From Sclerurus mexicanus (lineage: Eukaryota; Chordata; Aves; Passeriformes; Furnariidae): a DNA stretch of 64,000 nt. The stretch is from NCBI GenBank assembly GCA_013396755.1, contig VWZF01001682.1, positions 1,719,883 through 1,783,882 on the forward strand, in the 5' to 3' direction. The translations under genes were made by a program, and so were the position numbers. The notes beneath the pieces are model-generated. The model worked only from the letters and a program-made list of their open reading frames with translations, searched no databases and was not told the origin of the DNA. The number at the start of each line of letters is the position of its first letter. Positions within the stretch are counted from its first letter, which is position 1. Shown piece after piece: positions 12,801 through 24,415 of this stretch.

Positions 12801-14669
12801 CTGTGTTAATCCTTTTACAATTTTTTGAAAAAAGTGTAATCCTACTTACTAGTTGAATATATTCTTTAAAACTCCTGTCAGGTTGTTGCTTTGAAGAAAA
12901 AATCCCAAGTCATCTTTTTTTAAGCAACCCAGTAGTAATAAAAAGGTTTATTGCAATTTATCATGAACGACTATTATGTTTATCATTAGATAACCTAAAA
13001 ATCGTTGCAAATTGTATAGATACCTCACAGCAACCTACTTATGTTATTACAAATCCATTTGGCTTGTCGGCCTTTCCTGTGGTTCTAAATACAGATCCGG
13101 TGTCTATTTTATTAGGATATTTGGGGAAGTAATGAATGAAACCTTACTGTAATACCTACTATTTGCAGTGGTATGTTATGAGTCTTTATGAACCAAAAAT
13201 AGGAAGTGAGTGGAAAACTGAAGCAGAGTTTGTGAGGAAGTAGACTAGTATGATGGAAAAAAGTAGGTGTTGGATGGCAAAAGAGGAGTGCCTCAAGAAA
13301 TTGACACACACCCCCTCACAATCACAATTCCCAATGTAATCAGCTTGATCTCCCTTAAACTTTGTTGTTTTGGAGTCCTCCCTCCACTTCCCTAGTTCTC
13401 TTTCTTCCCTTTCTACATCTCTTAACCACTTAATTTGTCCTCAGCAACCTTTTGAGGCTGCTGTTCAACCAGGCTTCCCGAGATCTGTTTGCATGAATTC
13501 TATCAGGAGTGTTCCTCCTTTTACTCCTATTAGATATCCTTGCTTATCCTCATTTTTTGACTGCACAGGGTATGACCACAGAGATAACCTTGAGGCATTT
13601 CTGGATCTGTCTGTCTTCTAAGTGCAGTCTCAAATAAAGAATGCTTCTTAAAGCACTGATCTAATTTTCCCTTGTGACCTTCCAGATTCATGTTTCTATG
13701 CTGTTGTTCTGTTGTATCTCTTAAACTGGCAGTTTGTACACATGGGGTCATATGGTCAATTATGTGATTAGGCTGAAAATCAAGTTTAAACAACAACAAA
13801 GACATTTTCTTGGGTAGATCAGCCCCCCCGTTATAGGCATGCGAGTGCATACAGTGGAAGCAGCTAGCAATTCACAATGAAAGACAGAAGAAAGACTGTT
13901 TTTAATTCAGATACTGTATTCATGATTTTAAGAAAATGAATTTGATTCCAGTTTGGGCCCAACAGTTTATTTTAGCCTTGATGTTTCACTGTGAGAACCT
14001 ATGCATAATAAAATGAAGAATCTGCAATTCCCACAGGGCTTCAAGCACAAGGATTTGGTAAATAAATTAGGCCTTCCTCTCATCTCTGAAAGAGCACACA
14101 CAGGAGTGTTTTTACTGTTTTTACTAAATTCTCTTTGATCAAGGAAGCTTGTCAAGAGAGTGACAGTGGTTTTTAGTGGTTGTACCACTAAAAATGATGT
14201 TTCTCCTAACTCCCAGAGAAAATTTTAAAATTGGTGAAAGTAATCTATTTTTGCTGTTCGTTAAGAAATTCAACCAAGTTCAGAAAAAGTCACCTTTGCA
14301 TGTATCTTACCTAAAGTCCAAGAGAATGCTCAAGCCAATTTTAAAGAAAAAAAATTGCAGAAGAAGTAAATTTGTGTTACAGTGTAACTCATAGAAAATC
14401 AACAGAAAAACTTGTGAAACAAACGTGTTAATGTCATATGTTGGGAAATACAATTGCATGTCAACATGAAAGGCTAAAAATTATTATCTAAATAATACAT
14501 AATTGGTGTTGTAGTGCAACTAACAATTGAAAATGATGAAGGAAAACAGGTTTCTGACCAACTTGGCTGAAGTTTTGCATTAGATATATCTTTCATATTT
14601 AGTGAAAAGAATACTATATAGCTTGATGTGATTACATAAATTAGTCTGAGCAGTTGTATTCTCTATGTA

Positions 14670-15200
14670 TGTACTAGGTTTGCATGGCAAGGTTTTGGTA
14701 GTGGAGGGAGGAGAGCTTCAGAAGTGGCTTCTGAGAGAAGCCAGAAGCTTCCCCCAGTGCCAGCCAGCTCCAAAATGGACCCACCACTGGCCAAGGCTGT
14801 GGTCAGCCGCAGTAGTAATGCCTTGGAGATAACAGAGAGAAAAAAAAGTTATTTATCAGAAGAAAATTGCAGCCAGCGATGAGAGGAGTAAGAATATGTG
14901 AGAGCAACAGCTCTGCAGACACCAAGATCAGTGCAAAAGGAGGGGAAGGAGGTGCTCCAGGTGCTGGAACAAAGATTCCCCTGCAGCCTGTGACGAAGAC
15001 CATGGTGAGGCAGGCTGTGCCCCTGCAGCACATAGGGGTCAATGCTGGAGCAGAGATCCACTGCAACCCCCAGAGGACCCCACACCAAAGGAGGCTGTGA
15101 GAATCCAGCACTGGAGCAGGCTCATGGCAGGACCTGTGGACCCATGGAGGAAGGAGCCCACACTGGAGCAGGTTTGCTGACAGGACTTGTGACCCAAGGA
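14670..15200 (+). mobile_element. Endogenous retrovirus LTR, 3'-truncated
   Basis: The left part of an avian endogenous-retrovirus LTR. It aligns by eye, block after block, with the complete LTR at 36689-37655: the start (TTTGCATGGCAAGGTTTTGG against TTTACATGGCAAGTATTTGA), the doublet-rich GTGGCTTCTGAGAGAAG segment, CAACAGCTCTGCAGA, the purine-rich GGAGGTG block, and the repeated 'ACACTGGAGCAG' modules. The copy here stops near 15200 after GACTTGTGACCCAAGG. The second half, with the polyadenylation signal and the terminal CA, is missing. The sequence then passes without a gap into minus-strand CR1. No internal retroviral genes are nearby. Family assignment is from memory of a common neoavian LTR and I have not compared it with a library. 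Confidence 0.82.
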
Positions 15201-15203
15201 AAG

Positions 15204-15617
15204 ACTGGTCACTAGAGAGAAGACATCAGCACCTGCTCTTCTGCTTTCCCTCGTAAGAAAGTTATAGACTGCATTGAGGTTTCCCCTCAGTCTCTTCTTC
15301 TTCAGGCTGAACAAGCCAAGTGACCTTAGCCACTCTAGAAGCTTCCCCTCTAGACCCTTCACCATCTTCATAGTCCTCCTTTGAGGACTCCCTATTAGCT
15401 TTATACCCTTCTTATATTGTAGCACCCAAAACTGCACATAGCACTTGAGTAGGGTGTGCACCTTCTTCAACTTGCTGGCAATGCTGTACCTTGTGCACGT
15501 GGTTGTCTGCCAGGGCACTGCTGACTCACATTCAACTTGCCGTCAACCAGGACCCCCAGGTCCCTTTCCATGGTGCTGCTCTCCAGCCTCTCATTCCCTA
15601 GCTTGTATGTACATTGT
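15204..15617 (-). pseudogene. CR1 ORF2 C-terminal half
   Basis: The minus-strand frame contains YVQFWVLQYKKGIKLI, RRTMKMVKGLE and SLGLFSLKKKRLRGNLNA, the well-known region after the palm in CR1 ORF2 (family form: FSLEKRRLRGDLIAAY). Upstream, around 15480-15617, the frame is broken but the nucleotide sequence still matches the block encoding the 'ERDLGVLVD' region. The long open frame (15518 to 15039 on the minus strand) does not stop at the element edge: it runs on through the antisense of the neighbouring LTR, giving a 159-codon hybrid that has no natural counterpart. Confidence 0.85.
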
Positions 15618-15875
15618 TAACCAGAGGCTCTCAACTGTGCCATTGCCACCTGTCACCTCCATAAATTCCAGCCCTTCCATTACATGCAATACCACCCCAT
15701 GCCTCAGCTGCCCATCTCACCTATCCCTCCTGAAGGGCCTGTAACATTCCAGCACAGGACTCCTAACATGAGACTAATCCCACCAGTTATGCCATTACTT
15801 ATGCCAGTGATGTTGTATCTCTGGGCCAAAGCTTCAACTCCTCTTGTTTGTTCCTAATGCTGCCTGTCTTAGTAT
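15618..15875 (-). pseudogene. CR1 ORF2 endonuclease N-terminal fragment
   Basis: On the minus strand the sequence AGCATTAGGAACAAACAAGA corresponds to the 'ARSMGNKQEEL' start of the CR1 apurinic/apyrimidinic-type endonuclease, the enzyme that nicks target DNA for insertion. Further along, one frame reads GVVLHVMEGLEFMEV and then NGTVESLWL, matching the family's 'GGVALYV...VE-LWV' strand. Several stops interrupt it, and the catalytic half of the domain is deleted. It follows ORF1 in the expected order, which is the main support for the call. Confidence 0.75.
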
Positions 15876-16029
15876 AGAAACATTTCAGTTGTGGTTCTTT
15901 GTAGCCAATCTCCTCATGGAGCAGATTGAGGGATCTCATTAGTGCTCAGTTCTTCAGGTTTTGGTGTGCCATCTTGTTGCTTATCACTGGCAAGTCTGGT
16001 TTTGTCCCTTTCCCCCTTCCAATCTAGTT

Positions 16030-16406
16030 GAAAGCCCTTTCAAGGAGCCCTGCTAATTCCTGAGCTAGGGTCTTTTTTCCCCTTTTAGACAGGGCTCAAT
16101 TTGTTGCCAGCAGGCTGAGTGTTGTATAAACTGGCCCATTATCAAGAAACCCCAAAGTTCTGCTGGCAACACCAGTCTGAAAGCCAGATGCTTGATCTTC
16201 CTGTTTCTTGCCCCATCATTCCCTGCAACTGGCAGGATAGAAGAGAACACACCTTGTGTTCCAGATACCTTGACCAGCTGACACAAGGCCCTGAGGTCCC
16301 TCTTGGTTGTTCGCAGCCTTCTTGTTGGGACCTCATTGCTTCCTGCCTGGAAAACCAGTAAAGGGTAATAATCAGTGGGCTGTGCCAGGCTGGGAAGTTT
16401 CTTCAT
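16030..16406 (-). pseudogene. CR1 ORF1 esterase (SGNH/GDSL-like) domain remnant
   Basis: An open minus-strand frame (16406-16065) reads YPLLVFQAGSNEVPTRRLRT, then VFSSILPVAGNDGARNRKI, then GFLIMGQF. This matches the ORF1 esterase domain described for CR1-like LINEs, in which a 'VFHVGTND' strand carries catalytic-site residues, followed by 'VVFSSILPV' and a 'GF-D' strand. The family's GTND is GSNE here. Beyond 16065 a shifted frame gives LAQELAGLLERAFN (about 16075-16032), the usual C-terminus just before the ORF1 stop. The domain is thought to help the ORF1 protein in membrane or nucleic-acid association, but its exact role is unsettled. Frame breaks and the loss of the normal start make it non-functional. 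Confidence 0.8.
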
Positions 16407-16527
16407 GATGTCCCTTACCCGGGCACCAGGAAGGCAATGCCCATCCCTGTGTGTTAGGTCCAGTCAGCATATCGGGCCTCTCTAAAGTGAGTCACCAACA
16501 CCCTTCCTTTTTTCTTAATTGAGGACA

Positions 16528-17098
16528 TCATGATGCCTGGTTCCACCAGAAAATCTCTTCCTCAGAATCTCCAGTACTTTTTAGTCTTTCTACTTCATCT
16601 CTTAGCTCTACCACTAGGCTGAGGAGATCATCAGCTTGATTGCAGTTCACATAGCTGTTGTCCCTGCTGCCCTCTGAGAGCAGCACCAGGCTCTGGCACT
16701 CCCTACAGCCAGAGTCCTGGACCGCTGCATGCTTTAGGGGGCATCTGGGCTGCCACATGCTTTCTGGTGTGCACAGATGAAGGAACTTTTGTCTGAGTGG
16801 ACACCATACCTGAGCTGTCTCAGCGAGGGCAATGACCACCAATGAGTAAAGTGGCTGCATCTCATTGCCTTTCCTGCTTGCTCTGCCAGCACAAGCTGCC
16901 ACACCACATTCCTGGTCACCTGCGCTCCCTGGGGGCTGCTCTTGTACAGGGCCAAGGGTCTGGGTGCGGTACCAGCAGGGGCTGGTACTGCACACCCTGG
17001 GTCAGAGCTGCCTCTGAGTCAAAGCTCTTCCACTTCCCGCTTGGAAGGTGGGGCTCAGGCCTTGCCAGGTAGGAAAGCTCACCTTTCTCTCTTATCAC
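16528..17098 (-). pseudogene. CR1 ORF1 N-terminal part with acidic coiled-coil segment
   Basis: The minus-strand frame 16995-16528 ends with SGCRECQSLVLLSEGSRDNS, then NCNQADDLLSLVVELRDEVE, RLKSTGDSEEEIFWW. The heptad-like spacing of Leu/Val in DDLLSLVVELRDEVERL is a short coiled coil that recurs in ORF1 of avian CR1-type elements, preceded by paired cysteines (C-x2-C). A second frame, 17098-16916, gives the more N-terminal part (KWKSFDSEAALTQGVQ). The RNA-chaperone role of ORF1 is inferred from LINE biology. The right edge of the element is set near 17110, where base composition falls back to AT-rich. Confidence 0.65.
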
Positions 17099-17110
17099 AG
17101 TCCTTGGCTC

Positions 17111-20100
17111 TCAGAGCACTTCTGTCCATGCAGTTCACCTCAGAGTCTTCACTGATATTTTTATCAGATAGTCAAACTATTATCAAGACCAATAATTGTA
17201 TATTGCCGATATCTGTCTTGTCACCTTCACTGCTATGAAGCCATCTCAGAGATCCCTTAATTTCTCTCTATAATGTATTTTTCTCTGTGTAGATAATTCA
17301 ATAAATTATCTTACTGTCTTATACAAAAAGTACAGTTCATATTTTTTTTTGTTTTTGCCTACAAAAATTTGTGTGTATAGTAGCAATATGCATTAAATTC
17401 TTTATGAGTTATTGGTGACGCTATGCACATTGGAAAATGCAAATACTACTGAACTCATTCTCAGAAGCACCTAAATGTTTCAAGTTTACATAAGACCTGT
17501 TTCTTGGCTGAAAAAATATGGACATACAGGTACTTTCACTTATTGGAACTTAAAGGACTGATGTGCACTGAGGGCTTTGTCTATCATTTTGATTTTGTGG
17601 TTTGTATTTTCTTAAGCATACTGCTTTCTTTACAGTAATTCGTTCCTCACTATGTGGTAAATATTTAACAAAGTGCGAAACTAACATTACAAGTTGTGAG
17701 AACAACAAAAATGGATCATGTCCAAATTTTATGTTATTAAACGCTTTTTTCAAGTCCTTGCTGAGAAACATAATTGTGCATCATTTCCAGGCCATTGACT
17801 CAAAATACAGCTGACAATTGTCAAGACCAAAAAAAAATGTACTTTGATTTTCAGTGATGGTATTACATTCAATATGGGTACATGTTCTAAGAAAAATTAT
17901 ACAGGAAAGCAGATGTTCTAATGGAGTTTGACAACTTCTGTTTGCTAGGTCTATTGGATTCTGCTTTTCTAGATGCTGTGTATAAACCAACAACACAGCA
18001 AATGTTATTGAAAAATATAAACCAGATGAGTATTTTCATTATTCGAACATAATAGTAAGTCAGGGAAAGTCAAAGTGCCAAAAAAAAACCTCATTAACTC
18101 TGGGCAAAGATAACCTTTTGTTTGTTTCACTCTCAGCTATATTGTTTTTATGAGTACACATTTATAAAATTATTTGTCCTTTTTTGTTGTGGGAAATTTG
18201 ATTTACTTATATTTTTTTTATTTGAAATCAATTACAGACGTTTTTAGGGGTTGGATTTGTCAAGGGGAGTTTTGAGTGGAGAACAAATTAATTCTCCATT
18301 AATAGTTCTCACATAGTGCATAGCAGTTCTCTCCAGATTTTTTTAAGGATGCAGTAAACATTGTCTGTTGGTGCAAATACCCAAAAATGGAAAACAATGT
18401 ACACAAACATCTGGCATACACTTTTATGACTTTTTTTCCCCTGTTTTGTAAATCATTGTCTTCCTAGAATAAGAATTGGATTTGTATCTCTTTGGCCAGT
18501 TAGAAGTCAGGCATAGAGATTCAGGGAAAAATAAAGGGGGTTTATGATCTTCTGCACGTTATACTTTTAGAGCAGAACTGCTATAAAAATTTTGGCAGTA
18601 ATATATAAAGCTAATATAAAGAAAACTGGTGATTGAGATAATCTTTTTACATGAGTATGTCCACCCATTCATCCAACCATTGTTTATTATTTTTATCCTT
18701 TCATTCTTTATCTCACAAGTAGAACTACATATCTTCCTTTAAGTTACCATTTCACTGATGAAAATACTGCCTTTCGTTCAAGGAGTTTGTAATACAGCTG
18801 CTGGAAATAGGACGTTTCTTGCTGTTCTTAATGACTTGGGTTTATACAGCTGTGTAAAATTCCAGATTTCTCCTGATAATGTGTAGACTTTTTTTTTTAA
18901 TTGTTTCATGGATACTACATTCTTGAAAAAGACATCTCTTCTGAAGTTTACCTCCTGCATAGTTTTGATCAACTCTTTTGTTCTGCAGTGCACAAAACAT
19001 GTTTTTAAGAGAATTGCAGGGTACAAATAGCAAGCACACATTGAATTCCTGATTCAACAATTCTTCAGAAATTCAATGTAATAGTTGTATCCATGAGTCT
19101 TTTCATGAATATCTGGTCTTAGCTGTGATGACAATTTCACAATAATTTCTGCTGTTAGGACCTTTGCATTTCAGAGCCTTGTTGTAATCCTTTTTGCTTT
19201 ATTTCTTTGATTGACACTTGTAGTTTCTGCTCTTTAACACCAGCATTGTCCTGGTGGGTACATAAATATTCACACAGTAAAGAAGCTAAGTTAATTTCCT
19301 TATATGAAATTTCACTAGAGCAGTGGTTGTTGCCCTGTCAAAACCTCGTTTATCTGTGAATTTTCTGAATTTCAATAAAATTAAAAAAATAAATAAATAA
19401 ATTGAATAAATGTGATAATGGCATTTTGTATTTGTTATGAGTTCTAAAGATCAAGTAAGAGAAATAATTTAACAAGACATTTCAAATTTTTAATCTACAC
19501 TTATTCTTCCTGAACACACTGTAGAATTTTTTTAAACATAGTTCTGAGTTTTCTGTGAAGAGCTGAAATATGTATGCAGAAAGATGCTTGGTATGTAATG
19601 TTTTCTTAACCACTATTTAGAGATGCAAATAGTTAGATTCCAATTTGCACTCAGTTTTGTGGCTAAAAACAAGGGAAACTATCTTTGTGCATTTTTCTGT
19701 CATATCACCATCAGACCCAAATTTTCCTTTCGAGTAATTCCCACAGAATGACTTTTGCTTTATAAATAGCAAAGATTCAATGTGCGTCAGCAGGAAAGTG
19801 ATGACAGAAGTCTCATTTGCAGCAAATATACTGGGCAGCATGCTGAAAGGAGGCGAAGGAAGTCTTCATAAAGGTCCATATATTCCTTTAAAACTATTAT
19901 TACAGACATGTGCAAATGGCCAACGAGTTTGAAGTAGGAAACAGCTATTCTTGGCTCACAAAAATCCTCCTAATTTATTTAAAGTGGGATTAATAGAAAC
20001 AGAAGGCCTTTTAAAAATGCATTAGAGATTGATACTGTATGCAAATGTATGTTGTTACTCAGATCACCTTTCTGAAATGCCGATTAGTATTTTTCTTATG

Positions 20101-20419
20101 AGGTACATGATATCTGAATGTTTTATGGCAGCTGAAGATGTAAATTAGTGACACAGCCATATATATGAATTGCAGGTATCTATGATGATTTTGCTCAAAG
20201 AAGGAATCACATAATAGGCAATTTTTTTCCAAATAGTGTGTAAGGCAGCTATATGAAGCTAAGAAGGAATAGCAAAGCTGCTACTTGGAAGGGAAGCTTT
20301 TGAACATCGGCATGTTTCTGGGCATGATAATTGCAATTCTGGCCTTATATCAGTAAAGCTCTTAGAGTAACTAAATTCAAATCTTATGTTTGCCATGGAG
20401 TATTTATTGAGTTGGGGTT
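17111..20419. other. AT-rich unique sequence, no gene seen
   Basis: No gene or transposon recognised. It contains A/T homopolymers and a (TAAA)n patch at 19379-19412. Overlapping minus-strand frames of 72-87 codons near 18778-19060 have no family resemblance. Confidence 0.5.
19379..19412. repeat. (TAAA)n simple repeat
   Basis: Imperfect tetranucleotide run, AAAATAAATAAATAAATTGAA, continuing into AATAAATG. Short AT-rich microsatellite. Confidence 0.8.
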
Positions 20420-20433
20420 TCAGCAGGTGGCAC
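20420..20433 (+). promoter_or_regulatory. CTCF-like core motif
   Basis: TCAGCAGGTGGCAC agrees with the vertebrate CTCF core (CCASYAGRKGGCRS) at all positions except the first. Such sites anchor chromatin loops and insulators. The match is from sequence alone; motif hits of this quality also occur by chance, and occupancy is unknown. Confidence 0.4.
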
Positions 20434-23400
20434 TATTCATTCAGGACAGTTTAGTGGCAAATGGCACCATTTTGAACCTTGTTTTCCTTCAGTGAAAACA
20501 CCTAACTAGGTTCAATACAGGTTCTTAGCTGGTGAAGCTGGCAGAGCACCCTTAACTAGGGCTGTGACACAAGACAAGCTGGCAAGGGGTGTGCTGATAT
20601 TTGATATTAGAAACTGGATGAATTCTATACTAAAGAAAAGTGCTGAATCTTGAAATCTCATATTGAAAAAAACTATTAGTTTTAAGAAAGAAAAATTAAA
20701 AAGACTGGTAAATTGTTCTCAATAAGGTCTATAATATTTAAGTGTATGTCAGTAGAAGAATTATTTTAATCACCATGGAGTTTTCCATTCAAAATACCAT
20801 AAACCTGAATTAATTGGATTTGTGTCCTGGAATTAATGTTATACCTACTATATTTCTTTTCAAAGCATATGTGTTTGTAATAGTTGCATATTTTTATATG
20901 TGTACATACTATATTCATGTCTCTTATCTATCCTTTTATAAATACATGTATACTGTAATTTTGAAGAGTCAGTACAACCTGCTCTCACTTGTAAAAAATA
21001 AATGAAATTTTAATACTTCACCTTGACATAACAAAGAAGTATGAAAATATAATTTTAAAAATAGCATTTGCTTAATTGAAAAAGATTAATTTCTTTATTA
21101 TTATTTTATACAAATATAAAGAGCTGGATTTGGGATGTGCTGTTGCATTTCCTGCACTTCCTGCATTTTTTGGTAATAATATTCTCTGCATATACTGATC
21201 TCATCTGAAGAAGCAGTTTAAAATATATTTCTTCATTTGAGCTAACACAACATGGATCAAAATAGGCATTTAGTATATTGAGCTAATATTGAAATTTTGC
21301 AAGAGTGCTTTCCAAGTCAGTAATTATAATCTCATTGTAAAGTATATGGCACTATATTGATTCAGGGCCCATCACTTGTGTCTAGTCTGGCATCTGAGCC
21401 TGTTGATGATAACACTGACATCTGCAGCAGGTAAAAAGCATTAGAGAATATGTTGTTTCCTTCTGGTTTCTCACTTCCTGGTCATTAGTTTAGTTATGTG
21501 TGTTTCTGTAATGTCTTGGGACACAAAAGAGTGTTTCAGCTGCAAAATATTTCAGTTTGTGAAAATGTGCTGATTTATTCAGTCCGCTAGACAGAAGCGA
21601 TATTAAATACAAAAGTTTTTTGGTTAAGACACACTGCGGAGAATGACTCTGGAATTGTATTTAATGTTTGAAATGGGGCATTATAACATAAAAAGTAAAA
21701 TACCAAAGTCATATTCATATTATGTATATCCAGTTCAGCTTTTTAGTTAATTACATGAAGTGAAATATGGACATTTATTGCTCTCTAAAAAAGCTTTTCA
21801 TCATTTTTATTACTTCCTTAGCACAATGAGATTAATGTCATCATTCTCACATGAATTTGTGTTTTAATTGTATACCGTATATAGCATTATGATAGAGTCA
21901 TCACCATTTCCTTGAAAACAGACTCTGCCTACTTATAGACAGGTAAAAGATTTCTGTGTGCCATATTTTGTATAGCAGCAATGAAGTAATTTTAAAGAAA
22001 TTATCCTTTTAGATTTGTGTGAGTAAATAAAAGAGAAAATATGTTTATGAATCTAGAATATTCTAGTAGAGGCTCTTAAAAGATTTTGAAAGAAAAAAGA
22101 AATAATTATTACAGCATCTTTAAGAAGCATGCATTGACAGTCTTGTTTTTCAGTCCATTATCAAATACCTTCTGGTCAGGTTTCACTAGGATTCCTATGA
22201 TACTTGATAAGAAGCCTTTCAATGTTTTTGAAAAATTTTTCAGCACAGTTTGTAATGTAATCTGACCCATATTGATCTGTGCAAATTATATTGTGTTGGT
22301 CTACATTTTCCTGAATTTCACTTACTATAATCACATCAATAAGGAAATAAATTAGTAATTTAGAATATATTTTAGACAATAGGATGGTACTAAAGCTACA
22401 GGTCAAAATATAGGTAAAATTCTATCCCCACTATTAAAATCTACACAAATGACAGAAGCTTATAAATTGATTTGTGTGTCTGTTGAAGTATGACATAAAA
22501 ATAAGTTTTGGATATTTTTCAGCACAGTTGGATTTTCAGACCAAAGTTGTCTTGAGTCAGTAACAATGCTTATTCATAAAATTTGTTCAGTTTATGTATT
22601 TGCATTCAGTATTTTATATCAACTTGGTTTACAACCTTATGTGAACAGAAATACTTCATACTAAAATGTATACAGAAAGAAATCACGCTATTTGCAGAGT
22701 CAAGGAATCATTAATAGATGAGTACAGTAAATGGCACCTAGTCTTCCACACTTCCACTTCCAAGAAAAAGATTTTTATCCACAGTTAGGTGCAGAACTAC
22801 CTCTAGATGCCTAAGGAAGAAATAAGGCTTGAGGAGACTACATGAGTCTAACTGTCTCACAACTGAAGCAAAAAGAAGTATATGAAAGAGTTGGCTATGG
22901 GAAATATACTGAAAAATAGAATCTTTGAGAGTGGGAGTCAGGAATTCAGCAGGTTGGCCAAATACTGAAGCAAAAGATAACCAATCCAAAAGTGTTTTAA
23001 AAGTGTGATCTTTCATCACGGTATGTAAGTAAACATTTGTTGTTAAACAAAAACCTGAATTTGCATTTTGCTTTCATTTGGCCTATGTTAAAAATGTTGT
23101 CAAGATAAATTCTTTTCCAAAGATCAGAGATTAGGTGTGAAACTGTCTGGAAAGTGACATGGGAGCACATCTGAAGTTAAGATCCTGAGAGAAGGCTTAC
23201 ACTTCATGGAATACTGAAACTTTCTATAATACATGGTGGATTTCTGCACCTACTGCCATTTATTTTTTTTTTCCTAATGGCAACATGGCTAGTGTGGGAG
23301 TTATGGTCACCCTGGGCTTTTTGCTTACGTAAAATCTCCATGACAGCAGAGCTTCATAGTAGGGAAGGGATTGCAGGAAAATTCCCCCTTGTCTGAAATA

Positions 23401-23779
23401 GAAGGTGCCCTTCTCCTGGACTGCAAGTCTCTTCTTCCCAAGCTCTGTTTCTTGAAAATTATGCAGATTTTTCCTCATTAAATATGTTTCTATAATGTAA
23501 AGCACTGGTATGCTACTATTACTACATATACCAGTCATATATTTTACTATAACTAATTTGAGATATTATAATAGATCTTACAGTTATCTCTAGTTAGCCA
23601 TCATGACACGAAAAACTGCTGTTGTGTAATAGTTCTTATTGCCCTGAGATTATAACATGTAACTCTCAAATATCTTGTTAGACTACAAATAGAGTCACAA
23701 AGTGAAAAGAAATATGAAATAGTTAAAATTACTTATGTACACTTTATGTGTTTTTTTTGTTTGTTGGTTGATTATATTT

Positions 23780-23802
23780 GGTTTTGTTTTGTTTTGTTTT
23801 TT
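23780..23802. repeat. (TTTTG)n simple repeat
   Basis: Four GTTTT units in a row followed by more T; a short pentanucleotide microsatellite. Confidence 0.85.
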
Positions 23803-24378
23803 CTCTCTTGCTTTCATATCAGTTGCAAGAGACAATCGGGTTTATGTGTAGGCATAACAGAAAAAAAAAATATTACAGTCTAATATTGGGAGATAAGAAA
23901 TCTGAAGCTTTTCCTTTGTCAACAGCATACCAGGAACAAGTATCCTTATGTCACAACTTATTGCAGACTAACCTTACAGCTAGAATGTCTTCCTACCTCT
24001 TAGAAGTGCTGTAAAGTCAAACAAGACACTTAAAAATATTTTGAGATATGTAGATAAAATATATCAAGTATGTTTTAATTTTAATATTTTTTGAGTAATA
24101 ATAAATTGCTTTATTATGAATACTATTTTGAGTAAGACTACATAATTAATTTTGGCTGAAGAAGAACTACATGCACAAAATTTAGGTATATGTTTACTGC
24201 AGTAAGAATTTCTATTATCCTGGTAGTCACAGAATTTAAATCAGGATCACGACCTTAGAACTCATTAACTGCTAGAAATAAACATGTTAGCATTATATAC
24301 TTTTCTTTTGAGGATGAAACTACTTTTACCTGCTTAAGCATATAGACCTAAGGTCAGTAGCTATATTCCTTTTCTCCT

Positions 24379-24415
24379 AATGTAACTTACATTAATGTAA
24401 CTTTAATGTAATTGT
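24379..24415. repeat. Imperfect TAATGTAACTT repeat
   Basis: CTAATGTAACTTACATTAAT is followed by GTAACTTTAATGTAATTG: three TAATGTAA units with variable spacers. The inverted unit TTACATTA between them gives a small hairpin potential. Confidence 0.7.

Larger units (their letters stand above)
7804..14669. other. Long AT-rich stretch, no gene seen
   Basis: Nearly 7 kb of AT-rich DNA without a recognisable gene or transposon. It holds two short local duplications (9006-9056 and 9780-9823) and homopolymer T runs (10904-10919, near 11965). At 13370-13860 the base composition is less AT-rich and open frames of 83 (+) and 106 (-) codons overlap; neither resembles a known protein. Confidence 0.5.
15201..17110 (-). 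mobile_element. CR1-clade LINE with ORF1 and ORF2 remnants, internally deleted
   Basis: A GC-rich minus-strand LINE copy that is unusual in this window because it keeps 5' parts. In element order (high to low coordinates) it shows an ORF1 N-terminal/coiled-coil region (about 17098-16528), the ORF1 SGNH/GDSL-like esterase remnant (about 16406-16030), the inter-ORF spacer, the start of the ORF2 endonuclease (about 15875-15618), and then directly the C-terminal half of ORF2 (about 15617-15204). The rest of the endonuclease and the reverse-transcriptase palm are missing between the last two parts. The 3' UTR and octamer end are also absent: the element breaks off at the LTR junction near 15200. 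Loss of the 3' end is the opposite of normal LINE truncation and points to a later deletion. Confidence 0.88.

Noticed and set aside
13530..13850. 106-codon minus-strand frame in a less AT-rich patch
   Set aside because: It starts with ATG and has a mixed composition, but I recognise no protein and no pseudogene parent. The overlapping + strand frame of 83 codons has equal claim.
22738..23538. Two minus-strand frames of about 92 codons
   Set aside because: Both lack any recognisable family, splice sites or conserved motif, and the first needs a GTG or internal ATG start.
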